Assembly: GCA_945643635.1 (NCBI GenBank)
Contig: CALZFC010000021.1
Span: forward strand, 1,640,001-1,704,000
Direction of reading: 5' to 3'
DNA length: 64,000 nucleotides
Source: Allodiplogaster sudhausi
Lineage: Eukaryota; Nematoda; Chromadorea; Rhabditida; Diplogasteridae
In this document: one piece after another, positions 1 to 12,313 of the stretch
Position numbering within the stretch: the first letter of the stretch is position 1
Layout of the letters: every line of letters starts with the position of its first letter
The notes under the pieces: model-generated
Told to the model about the DNA's origin: nothing
The model's input: the letters and a program-made list of their open reading frames with translations, nothing else
The model's database searches: none
Position numbers and translations under genes: made by a program

Positions 1-1607
1 GACGTGCCACTCCCTGACTAGGTCAACCGACTCGTGTCTCTCCTCCCCTCCCGACCACCACGACCGCCAGCCTCACGGAGAGAGCTCCATCATCCAGAGG
101 TCACCTTAGGCTTTAGTCTCGCGCGCATCTCCCTCATTTCCTAACCGGCCGTGCTCGAAGAATGCATACTCCGATTATCGATTGATTACCATGCTTTTGA
201 TTGAATGTCATTGATGGGGATGCATGCCTTCCTTCCTTTCTCTCGCTCAACTAAATCAATGTGCTTATGCATCTCGTGCCTTCCTTTCGCTTTCCCTTCC
301 CAGCTCTCTTTTTCTCTCGTTCTCTCTCTCTCTCCGTCCGGCGTGGTCGAGGTGGTTGTGGTTGGTTTACCGTGTTATTTTTTTAAAATATTTAGCTGTC
401 ACTCTGTCGTTTGATTCCTTTCATTCGGTTCCATTTGCAAAACCCCTTTTGACCTTGTAAAATGTTATTTATGTGTTAATTTAGGATTGACGGCGAGCTA
501 AACGGAGATCCGCTTGATCTCGTTCTCTTCAACCAAACGAACTGGACGATTGAGGAGGGAACGGGTATTCCATTTTCTTCTGTAGATTTGTTGAACTTGA
601 CGAATGAAAGGAAAAAAAGATGAAAAAAGACAATTCGACAGAAAGCAAGAGAGGGAGAGAGAGAGAGAGAGAAAACATTGTCCTATATAACGGCCCTAAA
701 ATTGCAGAGGACCACTCGGGCAACGAGACTGGCCACTTTGACTCGGTTCAGCCGCCAGTTGTTCGTCCGCCTCCCGGCCACCCCTATCCTTCTCCCGAGT
801 ACTCGGTTGTCCGCGAGTTTACCTTCAGGTTTGCATGATAACCTGCAGATTGCGTATATACATGATAAAGGAATGGGTGATCTAATTGTGGTCAACTTTG
901 CAGCTCAAGCCTACAGCGAATGAGCGTAATTGTGGGTGCACCCGAGGGAGGCGCACGCGACATGGTACTCTACTCGAAAGGTTCGGCACTCTTTCAATTT
1001 TCATCTTTTATTTTTTCTTGGTTATTTTTTTCATGCGGTTGTAGCTAATGGTTTCTTTTTAAATAAATTATTTTCATGAATTGTTTTCGTTTGTTACTCA
1101 GTTTTCATACAGGATCTCCCGAGAAGATTCTGTCGCTCTGCCGGCCAGAGACGGTGCCCGCGAACTACATGGAAGTAGTGAACGAGTACGCTCAGCACGG
1201 CTACCGCCTCATCGCGGTCGCCCGCCGCTCACTCGACATTGGTTACGTCAAGGCCGCCAAGATTGCGCGCAACCTGGTATGCAACCTATAAGGAGTTTGT
1301 ACACATACTTATGGATACAGTTAGCATTTTTCTCTTTTATAGTAAATGAAAAAGATATGAAATTCTTTATAGTAAATCAAAAAGATATGAAATACTTTTC
1401 TCGAACAAATATGAGTAAGTAATATTCCTAATCAGGTCGAATGCGACCTCGAGCTGCTCGGCATCGTAATGATGGAGAATCGTGTGATGGCGCAGTCACT
1501 GCCTGTCATTAACCAGCTTAACAGGTAGCTTCAAGAGTTCTCTTTAGACTTTTCTCTATTTAAATCTCTAATATCTCTCCATCACGCTTTGTCTCCATCT
1601 TTCTAAC

Positions 1608-1638
<31 letters not shown>

Positions 1639-3722
1639 GTCCATCGGAAGTGATCTGCTTGCAGGGCGTCGATCCGAACAGTGATGGTGACGGGTGACAA
1701 TCTCCTGACAGCGATGAGCGTAGCTCGTGAGTGCGGCATCATCCGTCCGGATAAGCGCGCCTTCATCCTCGAGCACAACAACGACGAGAAGGACGACCTC
1801 GGCAGGACGAGACTCACTCTGAAGCAGGCAAGACCAGGCTGCTAAGAGATTCCATTCTCATCCACCCCTTGCAGTCTGTCTCTTCCTCTGATGACATTAA
1901 CGACGAAGGCTCCTTCATCTCAGACCACGAGATGCAACGCTTCATCAACTGCTCTTACCACATCGCAGTCTCAGGTTAGCTAGCCTCGCTACTACTTATT
2001 CTTTACTTGCAGATATGAGATTGCAAAGTTGTTGTAAGAGTACTTCTATCAGAGTCCCCTTCTCTTTCAACCTCTCCTCCTGTCACAGGTCCGACCTTCG
2101 CCGTCGTGACTCACGAATACCCCGAGTTGCTGGAGCGACTCGTGGCCGTCGTGGACGTCTTCGCCCGCATGGCTCCCGAGCAGAAGAAGCAGATCGTCAA
2201 CCTGATCCAGACCCTCGACTGCACCGTCTCCTTCTGTGGCGACGGCGCCAACGATTGCGCCGCCCTCAAGGTCCTTTTTTTTCTCTTTCGTGTTCTTGTT
2301 TTTTTTTACTCTGGCAAAAAATGTATTACAATTGTAGGTTGTTTTTACAAATATTAATGACAAGCTGTTTAAAAGTAATAATAATTCAGGCAGCCCACGC
2401 GGGCATCTCGCTGTCCAGCGCGGAAGCCTCGATCGCCGCCCCTTTCACCTCGCAGATTCCGAACATCACTTGCGTTCCCGAGATTATACGTGAAGGGCGC
2501 GCGGCACTCGTCACTTCCTTCGGCATCTTCAAGTATGTTTTGAAAAGGAATAGCTCCCTCACTCTTCGAGTCACGTAATTTCTTCTGATAGCCGATCCTG
2601 ATTAGTAAAAAAAGGGCAGAAAAAGTTCTTATTGCTAGATACATGGCTGGCTACTCGCTCACGCAATTCATGACAATCATGCAGCTCTACTGGCTATCGA
2701 GTAATCTGACCGACATGCAGGTGTGCCTGCTGGATTATTTCTTGCTTCCTTATTTATTTTGTTGTTCAACTATCATTAATATTCAGGGATGAAACTAATA
2801 ATGAAAAGATAGAAAACAAATGTCCTCCTCCCTCTCCAGTTCATGTACATTGACGTGGCCTTGATCACGATGATCGCCTTCGTGTTTGGCCGCACGCCCC
2901 CCTGCGAGCACATCTCCTCCACTCCCCCGCCCATTCGTCTCCTCTCCCTCGCTTCCGTTGCTTCCATCCTCGGACAGCTCTCAATCAACTTTGGCGCTCA
3001 GGTATCGATCGATAGATTCGAAAGCTATTCTGCTTAATAAATAATTAAGAGAAGAAGAAATTAAGTTTTAGACGGAAATCTCACTATTCTTTACAGTTCT
3101 TCATCTTCATCTCGACAGCTCAGCAGCCCTGGTTCGTGCCGTACACAGTGCCAACCGGTGATGACGACGAGAGCAAGAAGTCCATGCAGGTCAGGGGAAT
3201 GGAGCGTGCAATCTTCTGTTAGCAATTCAAATAATATTTTCTAATATTCGTCTTCAGGGAACAGCGATCTTCTGCGTCTCGATCTTCCAGTACCTCGCTC
3301 TCGCTATCATCTACAGCAAGGGCCTCCCTTATCGCAAGACCATCTTCCACAACTACTCTCTCATTCTTCTACTCACCATCTTTAGCATCGTCAGTTCCGT
3401 CTTTTCTACTTTCTACTTTTGGTGAGATAGTTGAGTATCTTTGTTGTTGGTAATTTGTGAGGATTTTTTTTGTGTTTGTGTTCTTATTAAGTTAATTTTT
3501 TTTTCGAATTTGAATTTGAATAGCTGAGTTTTGCTTAAGGTGAACGTGTGGATGGTGCTGATGCCTCCCGAGTGGCTGGCGACCCGGATGGAGTTCGACA
3601 TGCTGCCGCAGTTCGAGTTCCGTCTCTACGTCCTCGAGATCGCCATCGTCGGTGCCATCGCGGCCTTCGCCTTCGAGACCGCTATCATCGATCATCTGCT
3701 GCATGATCGACGACAAGTGTAA
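1..3722 (+). CDS. P5B-type cation/polyamine-transporting ATPase (ATP13A2/3, CATP-5/6/7 type), 5' truncated
   Basis: P-type ATPase of the P5B subfamily, whose studied members are late-endosomal/lysosomal or surface polyamine transporters. The window opens inside an exon reading TCHSLTR (1-21). Further exons: 485-564, 708-828, 904-980, 1113-1276, 1436-1524, 1665-1827, 1875-1974, 2089-2270, 2390-2532, 2639-2720, 2840-3001, 3097-3189, 3258-3389, 3540-3722. All join in phase and give 596 residues before TAA. Visible in order: [18 protein letters not shown] of the nucleotide domain, [10 protein letters not shown], the hinge [11 protein letters not shown], then hydrophobic segments for the C-terminal membrane helices including [10 protein letters not shown]. 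The P4 helix and DKTGT phosphorylation motif lie upstream of the window. The 1827/1875 intron begins with GC instead of GT. Family is certain; which paralogue cannot be told. Confidence 0.95.
1612..1638 (+). repeat. (CT)n microsatellite acting as polypyrimidine tract
   Basis: Uninterrupted CT dinucleotides inside an ATPase intron, ending about 26 bases before the acceptor at 1664. It sits where a polypyrimidine tract is expected. Confidence 0.9.
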
Positions 3723-4234
3723 GCAACATTTGCTGTTTCTTATCTATATTGCTACAGTAGCTGCATCCTAACTGAGTGTTGATGGACTGCACAGCAGATT
3801 TAGCAAGAGTGATTTAAAGATAGAGCCCAATCCCCGAATGTATTTATTGAATATATTTGCTATGAATCACCAGCTGCTCTGGATATGTTGCCTCGCGTTG
3901 CTTTCGAGTAGCTGCTGACTGCTGTTAATGAGGGCTAAGCATGGTTCGTAGATGGCTATGTTCTTTCTTTCGCTGGCCAGTGTTTAATACTGTCCAGCTT
4001 CATATATTTTCATAAGGATCCTCCAACAAAAATCGGAAGGATACAGCCTCTTTCGTATTAAAACAAGCCTAAAGTTGTGTGTTTTTGAGTGTTTTTATAT
4101 AACATTAGGAAGGGTCCCCTCTTTTCCATGCCTATTTTTCTGGAGTGTCCGTGGCAAAATTTGAAAGCGAATTAAACATTGTTGCTGGCCCTTCCCTTAC
4201 CAAATAACTGTTTGCTGCTTGGAGATGGCGTCGC

Positions 4235-4924
4235 ATGAAATTGGGGCGTCCATCCGGCGTCCGCTCCGCTTCAATTGCGTTTGCCTCGCCATCCGAAGAG
4301 CATCACTGCACTAACATCGAGCTTGGCAGAAGCCCCGACGACACTCCTCGAGGCAGTCGTGTCTGCAGGTCACTCACTCATTCACTACGCTGCCTTTTCA
4401 CCGTGTTATCTTTTCTTTCTATACTATCAAGCATTTTCTAACCGTTATATTCTTTAATGATATGAAAAGTAATCAAAGATCTCTTGATCAGAGGAAATGT
4501 ATTAGATGGCTGAAGTGTTGTCGATCCGATAGCACTGGCAACCGAAACGAGGAGATCCTTGCCGAGATAGGCGCGGAGCCGGCCTGGCTCTCAGACTATG
4601 TGCAGCGACTGCCAGCTGAGCTGCGACGGCCACTCACTGCGAGAAGTGTACGGTAGTTATTGGCATGGGGAATACGGTGGCGTGTTATGGACGACACTCG
4701 AAATGTCCTTTTATTATCTTTTGCCTTAAAAAAACGTGAACGGTAAGGATCCGTGATGTCTTCAAAGTGTGATTGTTGTTAAGGTGGTGTCGCCGAACGG
4801 AGCCCTGCCCCATGAGTTCCCCGTCGCAGAATTCGTCTTCGAGACTGCATCAACTTCGACTACGGATATCGCCCCCGTGCACGAGACGAATTCTCCGATC
4901 CCTGAAGGCGACTCCGTCGTCTGA
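4235..4924 (+). CDS. small three-exon gene, function unknown (about 129 aa)
   Basis: I do not recognise this protein. Exons 4235-4368, 4533-4647 and 4784-4924 have usable splice sites (CAG|GT, AGT|GTACGG; acceptors after TAG and AAG) and join in phase to one 129-residue frame ending in TGA. The start is the first in-frame ATG; no signal peptide follows. The N-terminal part is polar and Ser/Arg-rich. The middle exon holds a likely amphipathic helix, EEILAEIGAEPAWLSDYVQR, followed by LPAELRRPL. The C-terminus is acidic and Thr/Ser-rich, ending PIPEGDSVV. It begins about 510 bases after the ATPase stop on the same strand. A missing upstream exon or membership in a larger transcript cannot be excluded. 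No membrane segment or catalytic motif is visible. Confidence 0.45.
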
Positions 4925-6472
4925 TGTCAGTAGAGTCGTCTGTGACTCATTCCCTGATGATGGCCTCTTCTTCTCACTCTTCGCATTCTAGCAGGCAATC
5001 AGCTTTACTGTCTTCTTTTATCATCTAACCTGAATGCCTTTTGCAAGGTTCCTTTTTTCATTCTTCTTTCTTCTTCATTTGTTTGCAATTTCCCCTAGAT
5101 TGCTAAACAAAAAGAAAAAAAACATGATCAGGATTCCGGTCCATCATCATCACTTGTTCGCATTAGGCACCTCGTTTCTTTGTTCAGTTGAAAGATCACT
5201 GATTTGCCGTTGATTATGAAGGAAGTCTTGCTAAAAGTCCTGAAATAGGTTATAGGTTCTCACTGTTGTTGATGTTTGGCGTATCTCATTGACAGATACA
5301 GTATTCACACTAACCCATGCAATAATGTAATCTCTATAGAATGTATTTTCGTTTCCGGTCCCTATATTTGTGCTGTTGTTGTTAGGTATTCTGCGTTCTC
5401 GATCAAGCCATGACATCCGGTTTCGTCACCTTTCCATGAAAGGGTCCCTCCTGTTACTATAGCCATCGTCTGGATCATTCTCATTCTCTTTCAATGCAAA
5501 CACAGTCACTATTCTGTATTTTTTCTATTAATCTTTTCTCCCTATGTCGCATATTATTTACTAGACCCATAGTGCCTTAAGACAGCCGTCGTGATGGGCC
5601 AAATATTGATGATTTGGGCGTTAAGTTGTTTGGTTAGCACCCTACTTCCATCAGCAAATCATCTCGCATATCCGCCATTTGCTTTATCTGTTATAATCTA
5701 CAGATTTGACATGCACCAGACAGACGGACATGCAGATCATTTTCCTCCCATGACAAAATGTTCAGCGCCATAGCCTCTCTAATCTGTCACTATCAACTAA
5801 CGTTGATCTTTCAAAGTTACGCATTCGTTCATTCTTCCATTGATAAATTGTTGCATTTCTAAATGTCATTTGCGTGAGGACAAACGCGGTACAGATGTAT
5901 GAGAATAAAAATGTCGCTGAGGACAAGGATGTGTCACTCTCTTGATGAGACAGCCTCTCCCAGATGTCAGCTCTTGTCCTACAATGACGGGAATTCTAAA
6001 TGGAAATAGCCTACCAACACTTCCCCCATTCATTCATATGATTTCTTTACTTCTAAGAAACCATCATAGATTGGTGAGCGCTATCGCATCCAGTTGACGT
6101 ATCCAAAGCTTTCACAGACGTTTACTATGGAATTCTGGATAACTCAACTGAACGTACAAGTTGTCTAAACATGTGTTTGTACAATTGTAAGGTCGTCAGC
6201 ATCAAGTTGACAAATGGATCAAGACCGTCCACATTCCTTGGTAGGCTCTGACCATCAACAAGGGCCAATTGTTGGAGATCGCACAGAAGCCTTGCTTGAT
6301 TGTCACTAAGTGCTGATTTCCAGTACCACCGTCTTCCGACTGTGTTTTTATTGCTGGGCAAGCATCCGGTCGCTTTTTACGGCAAGGCCGGTCGCCTCTT
6401 GGCTAAGCTGCCTCGAGGTCAGCTTATCCTCTTCCCGTCCGATTCCAGATTCCTTGTCTTCGTTCCTCTTTA

Positions 6473-6475
<3 letters not shown>

Positions 6476-6518
<43 letters not shown>
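6476..6518 (+). repeat. (CT)n microsatellite
   Basis: About 21 uninterrupted CT units in the spacer between the small gene and the kinase gene. Confidence 0.95.
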
Positions 6519-6521
<3 letters not shown>

Positions 6522-7285
6522 CCTCCTATAGTTACTTTTCGACCTCTAGCCGCCAGGAGACAAACAAAAAGTGGGTGTGTCGTGCCCGAGAGCATTTCTC
6601 CTTCCGTCATCACGTAGACACCAGATGGACGAGAAGAGGGGCCATCCCGGTATCCCCCTTCTACCGCGCTCTCTCATTTCCCCGAACTCTCTCCTCTGCT
6701 CTCCCCCTCCCGGAGGTCCTTGATAGCCATCGGCAAAAGCTATTCTCTCTCGCTCTGTTTCATTGCTACTACTTTTATGGCTATAAAGCGGTGAGCGCGA
6801 ACTTAGCCTGAGGCTAAGAAGCGAGCCCACTTGGATCGCCAGTCCAGTTCCTTTCATTCCCAATGGACACCGGTGTACTCAGTTTAAGTACTTTTCTGAT
6901 TAATCGGATCTTTTTCCTGAATTGAGTAGGCTTTGTATTCGAATTTATTCAAGCTGTTTGGCTAATTATAACATAATCGCTACTCTGGGTGACTATCTAT
7001 TCAGAGCAGTTGAATGGATAAACCGGTATCCAAGGTTTACTCGGTCACACACACTCTATGTTTTGATCGCAAACTCTGAGAAGTGGGTTTTGGGAGACTG
7101 AAGTAGAAAGTAAGCAATAGTCTCTTCCAAGTCGTCAATTAGAGCAAATGTTTGCCATTTCCTCGCTCAGGCATTATCAGCTGCCGAACTGAATTAAGGC
7201 TCGCGTGATCCTCGCGTTCTCGATTACGAGAGACGTAGAGTTATGCCTGTATATTTGCTCTTATAACCCCTGAGAGGGAGACAGA

Positions 7286-7391
7286 GAAGGTAGAGACAGA
7301 GAAGGAGAGAGAGAGGGGTAGAGAGAGATAGAGATAGAGATAGAGATAGAGAGAGAGAGAGAGGTAGAGATAGAGAGAGAGAGAGAGAGGG
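7286..7391 (+). repeat. GA/GATA-rich microsatellite block
   Basis: Impure GA repeats with interspersed AGAGATAGAGATAGAGA units, all purine-rich on the + strand. Confidence 0.9.
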
Positions 7392-8545
7392 TGAAGGGTG
7401 TATCGAGATGGTCGACCAGGAAGGGAATCTAATCGTAGTCAGGTGTGGTAGCAAATTAGCCAATTAATACGATCGGGTGGAGGTGTTTCTCCTGAATAAA
7501 GACGTGGTGATATGGTCATTGCCTATGCCAAAGTTTATGTTCTGCCTTGTGGAATTTTTAAACTTTAGCGTTTTACTGCGTGGTTGCCTTGGCCTCTGTG
7601 AGTCCCTTCACAGCAGCTTAGGAGACGTGTTAAATCCACACAGATGTTGTGTGCGGCATCAAGGCGATTCGTAATCTAGATACTGAATAGAAGAGAATGT
7701 CGCATATTTTGTTAATATTTTGTTTCTTTTTGTAATTATACTTTTTTTTCGGGTTTTTTTTTCTATCACGCTTGCTTTCACAAATTGCATACAAATTAGA
7801 AGATCCAATTTGTATTTGTCCACCATTTACAACCCACAATGAAGCCGCCGCCTGATTACCTTCGTCACGCCTGACCCTTGCCTTCTTTTCATTGCTTCAT
7901 TTAGAAGATCGAACCAGGCAACGTTGATTCTTTTTGACAATACAATGGCTGTGTTCTCACGAAAAGGTCACTCTCGAATCTCACTAACGTATCTTTTTCT
8001 ATATTCTCTACAAATGTTTCGTCGAACAAGTTGCATGCATTCCTCTATTCTGTTTCTCTCTCTTTCTCTTGCTTCTTCGTTATCTCTACCTCCTTGACTC
8101 CTTGTCTGTCTTTTCCTCTCTCTATTCGCTTCCTTACCTTGTATCCGAATCGGCCCTGCCCTGAAGCCATGAGGATGAGGCGTCGCTCGTGTTTTCTTCA
8201 CGCAGGCGCAATTAATTTTAGCTTTGGCTCTCGGATATCCACGACACTCTTCACGTTGATAATCTTCCAATCTGCCCTCTGGATATCCCCTTTCTCCTTG
8301 CTCTCGCTATCTTTCCCTGACTATCTCTCGTTCTCCCTCACTTGCTTGAGTCGATGATCTCTCTCACTTATCGCCAGATTTCTTCGTCTTTCGCTGCCAG
8401 CTTAACAGTTAATCGGGTAGTCTCTCTCTCCCTCTCTCCATCCTCGCCATTTAGGCACCTCGTATGATCCGACGGGAGGAGTGTGCCTAAGGGAGCTTGG
8501 TCTCCCTCTCTCTCCCATCACCTCTTCTTCTCATCCTTCCAAGCC

Positions 8546-9050
8546 ATGATTCGTGGCGCGGCCGTCCGCACGACTCGCGCCGGCGGCCGAAACATCGCAA
8601 TGCTGACGGGGACTGGTGCCGGCGCGGCGCCGGCCAGCTCGAAGGTGCCCGATCGACCTCCGGTCGGCGCGAGAGGCCGAGCCTCCTCCGAGCGAATCAA
8701 TCGAGCGAAGAAGAGGCGAGCCATTTTTTGTATTAAAAAAAACCAATATTTAAATTTATCTTTTTTCCAAAATGATATTGAAACTTCTTTGCAAGTAATC
8801 AGTGATACAGTAAATTACTTATATTAAAAATCATCAATATATTCTATTAGAACTTGAGCAGGTACCTTAGAATTAGTGTTAGTCATTCTCTCTCAACGCC
8901 GTTAGCTGAATTGGCTGTCTTCTTGTTCTTCTTGGCCATTCTGGTCCCTCTGTGACCCGCAGGGCGCATGGAGAGCGCATGCTTAATGTCTGCTTTCACA
9001 CATGATGAGAGCATGTCGAAATGAGCTTGGAAGAGGACGTTGAATGAGCG

Positions 9051-9092
<42 letters not shown>

Positions 9093-9468
9093 GATAAAGG
9101 GGGAGTCGCAAGAGAAAGAGAGTAAGATGAGGTATGACTGGAATGCCCTATGGAATGAAGATAATATGCAAAGGGGGAAGATGAAGGATGTCCATATTCT
9201 GATAAAAAGAGGACAGGAGAGAAGTGACAGGGTGCGATGCACGAAACCAGCGGCGACGATGCCAATAGTCATAATTAAGCGTCTCTGAACGCGGAGAACA
9301 CAGCTGGAGGGCAGGCTAATCTAAGGTACTAACATTTTCCCGCCGGCATTTGATGGGGTAATATCTTCGACTATTATTTCGTCCGTCCCCATTTTTTAAA
9401 ATTTCTTTTTTATTCTCATTTGCATTGCTACCGTTTGTTTACCTCTTCAGGCCTCTTATATCTTTCTC

Positions 9469-9499
<31 letters not shown>

Positions 9500-10273
9500 G
9501 TCTTTCTCGCTTCTTTATTTCTTGATCTCGTGCATAAATCCCTTCTCTCCACAGGTTGCATGGTTGTTCTCTCCAAACAAGTTGGCAAGTTGCCAACCGG
9601 CCCGCGCTTGGCCCGGAATGCAGATTGCAAAGGCTCTCTTTCTTGTAGGAGTGGATACTCTCTTTCACTGAGTAATAGGCCCATCCGAGGGGCTCTGAGA
9701 CTTCCCCGTCGTTACCGACGCACAAGCAGACATACCTATTTCACGATGGCGTTCCCCCGCCTGTCTTAGAGGAAAGAAGAAACTGAGAAAGGAGACAGAG
9801 AAGGAAAGAGAGAGAAAAACAGGAGCGAGAGAGAGAGAGAAAGAGAAAGGGGAGAAGCGAGAGAGAGAGAAGAAAGGGTAGAAGCGAGAGAGAGAGTGAG
9901 AGAGAGAGAGAAACATGACGAAAGAGGCAGAGACACACGTCCACGCGTTGCATGGATGCAGAAAGAAGAAAAGCAAAGCGAGAATACAATTTGAATTCGC
10001 ATGCTCGATGACTAGCACGGAATGTTTTAAGCGTACGCGCCTCTCGCGAAAATATCTGCTACAATCATCAGCGCATTTCCCTCTATTTTTAGCGTAATTG
10101 ATTTGCGTGTGGCAAATTTCTTTTTTTTTTTACAGAAAAGAATTCCACTGGTTTGACATGAGCAGTATGATGAATGTCCATGTAGGCAGCTTCTCGTTGC
10201 CATTTACCCTCTCTTGCTTTGATCAGCCATTGTGTATGGAGAAGTGCTCATTGTCAGCTGGCTGGAACGAGAA

Positions 10274-10305
<32 letters not shown>

Positions 10306-10306
10306 A

Positions 10307-10342
<36 letters not shown>

Positions 10343-12276
10343 TAAAGCGATCGTCCGCTTGACGTCGATGGAATCGGCGTGATTGTCGTTCGGACGCGTC
10401 TCTTCACTGTGTGCACCTGTACAAATAGCCGAACACGACAGAAAATAGCGCCTTCATTCTTGCCATTTCGTGCGCCCCTCCCCTCACTATCCTTTGCTCT
10501 TCCGGTAACGCCTGTATGCCTTTACCTTTCTTTGTCTATATTTGTGCTCAGGGAATAAAAACAACTTTTTTTTAAAATCTTTATATGTACATTTTTGTTC
10601 TAAACTGACGGAGTGATGAGACCGAGTTTTTTTTTTCTAATGATCCACCAATTTGTTGCCGCCAGGGCCGAGACGACTCAGTCGGCGTCGGTGCGGCTGA
10701 TGCCAACGTCGGCCGCACGGCAGTGTCGAGGCACGCCCCCCGACACACCCGATGATCTCGCCTGCAAGCGATCCAGGTATCCATTCCTTGTCGATTCATT
10801 TTTCTCTCCCGATATACCCACGGCTGGATTATATATTGTCAAAAAGTAACTGAGATGAAAAGTAACAGGTATGATCAGTATTGTTGCCTGCTCATTGATG
10901 CTCTTCCTAGCACTAATTCGCTTGGTAATCCTTGTGGCGGAAGAGCGCTTTTGCCTCGACTCGTACACATACAACCGTTGAAGTTTGCTGACCTCTTGCA
11001 CTTTGGTGCATTTTAAACATTGCGTTGCGAACACGGAGCAACGGCAACCAATCTGATAACAGTGTCTGATAATCCAAAAGGGTGCTTCATTTGCGTAAGT
11101 TGTTGAGAAGTAAAAAAAGCAAAACGAAAGGGACATGGATATCAGTGCAGCCAGGACGGAAACTCACCCGCGTATATTCGCAGTGATCCGTGTACGTCGC
11201 AATCGCATCCTGCCCCCCCCCCCCCTTGGTGCAGCTTCTCCTCTCCTCCGTTGCGGAGCCTTGAAGCGCAAGATATGCATACTTCCCTTATTGACTTGGA
11301 GCGATGATAATTTCCAGTCGTTGTGACATTCTGTCTCTCTTCTCTTTATCTCTCTCTCCCTGTTTCTCTGCTCTGTCTCTCATTTCATTCAGTCTCTTTC
11401 TCTCTGTCTTTTTTTCTCTTCCTTTCTTTTCCATCTCTCTCCTGGAAGCCTGGCACTTCTGTGTCCTTGGGCCACAGAAGCAGAAGCGTGGCAGATGATG
11501 CTTGCTACGATAACTCGTTTCCACCCCAGAAGAAGACGCACTTCATCAGCACAGAACACAGGAAGAATGCGGCGATAAGCCGTGTCTTGTCTTTTCTTCC
11601 TATTTTTCTCTCTCTCTCTCGTTCCCATTCTATCCCTCTCTTTCTTTCTCTCGTTCTCTCTCTATTCCTCCCCCTCTCGTGGTGCACTTCCGCAACTAGC
11701 CAAGAAGCACCCTTTCGATGACCTCTCCTGCAATGAGAGTGGTGACCGCCATCCGCGTCTGGCTACAGACGGGCTTCCATCGGGCGCGCCGTCGCTCTCC
11801 CTCCTCCCACTCGGCTGCGCCTCCTTCTGCTCCTCCTCCTCCGCTCACCATCAGTCGATCCGTACACTTCAAGTCAACACCGATGCGAAGAAGTATTCGA
11901 CGGCTCAGCCGAATCGCGAGAAGTTTGGAGGGGGAAAAGATTCCACTGCCATCCCGTTGGAAGTCTACAAAACCATTCTAAATAATTAGACTTGAACTTT
12001 ATTCTTCTTTGAGGTGCAAATACGAAAACATGCAAATTTTTAAATTTCATCGGGAGAAATATTTGCATTTAACTGAATCTATTTTTTAAAGCTATTGCAA
12101 TAATGCGAGCACAGTCGCTAATGCGTTTCACGCGAGTCGCATCTGCCGTCGTGATCTCTGCTTGAATCCTGGAAGTTGACCAGCCATATCCCAACGAGGG
12201 AAAGGGAGAGAGAGAGAACGAGAGAGCGTCACAAAGAAAATGCAAATGAGAGAAGGAGCTCATCCCCTCCAGAGTG

Positions 12277-12313
<37 letters not shown>

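Larger units (their letters stand above)
4925..8545. other. non-coding spacer
   Basis: No convincing coding exon on either strand. Contents: AT-rich unique sequence, a long CT run (6476-6518) and a GA-rich stretch (7286-7391). The open frames that cross the CT/GA runs encode only SLSLS or RERER strings. It probably contains the promoter and 5' UTR of the following kinase gene, but I see no identifiable core element. Confidence 0.6.

Noticed and set aside
2015..2578. 187-codon + strand ORF across the P5B ATPase hinge
   Set aside because: It is a wrong-frame shadow of the exons at 2089-2270 and 2390-2532, which carry [11 protein letters not shown] in another frame.
6300..6470. Exon-like frame reading LLGKHPVAFYGKAGRLLAKL
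   Set aside because: Composition is plausible, but no matching exon lies on either side and the frame runs into a CT repeat.
9665..10018. Overlapping minus-strand ORFs rich in SLSLSL and FLFLSLS
   Set aside because: They are translations of GA-rich repeats and look like membrane segments only because of the repeat.
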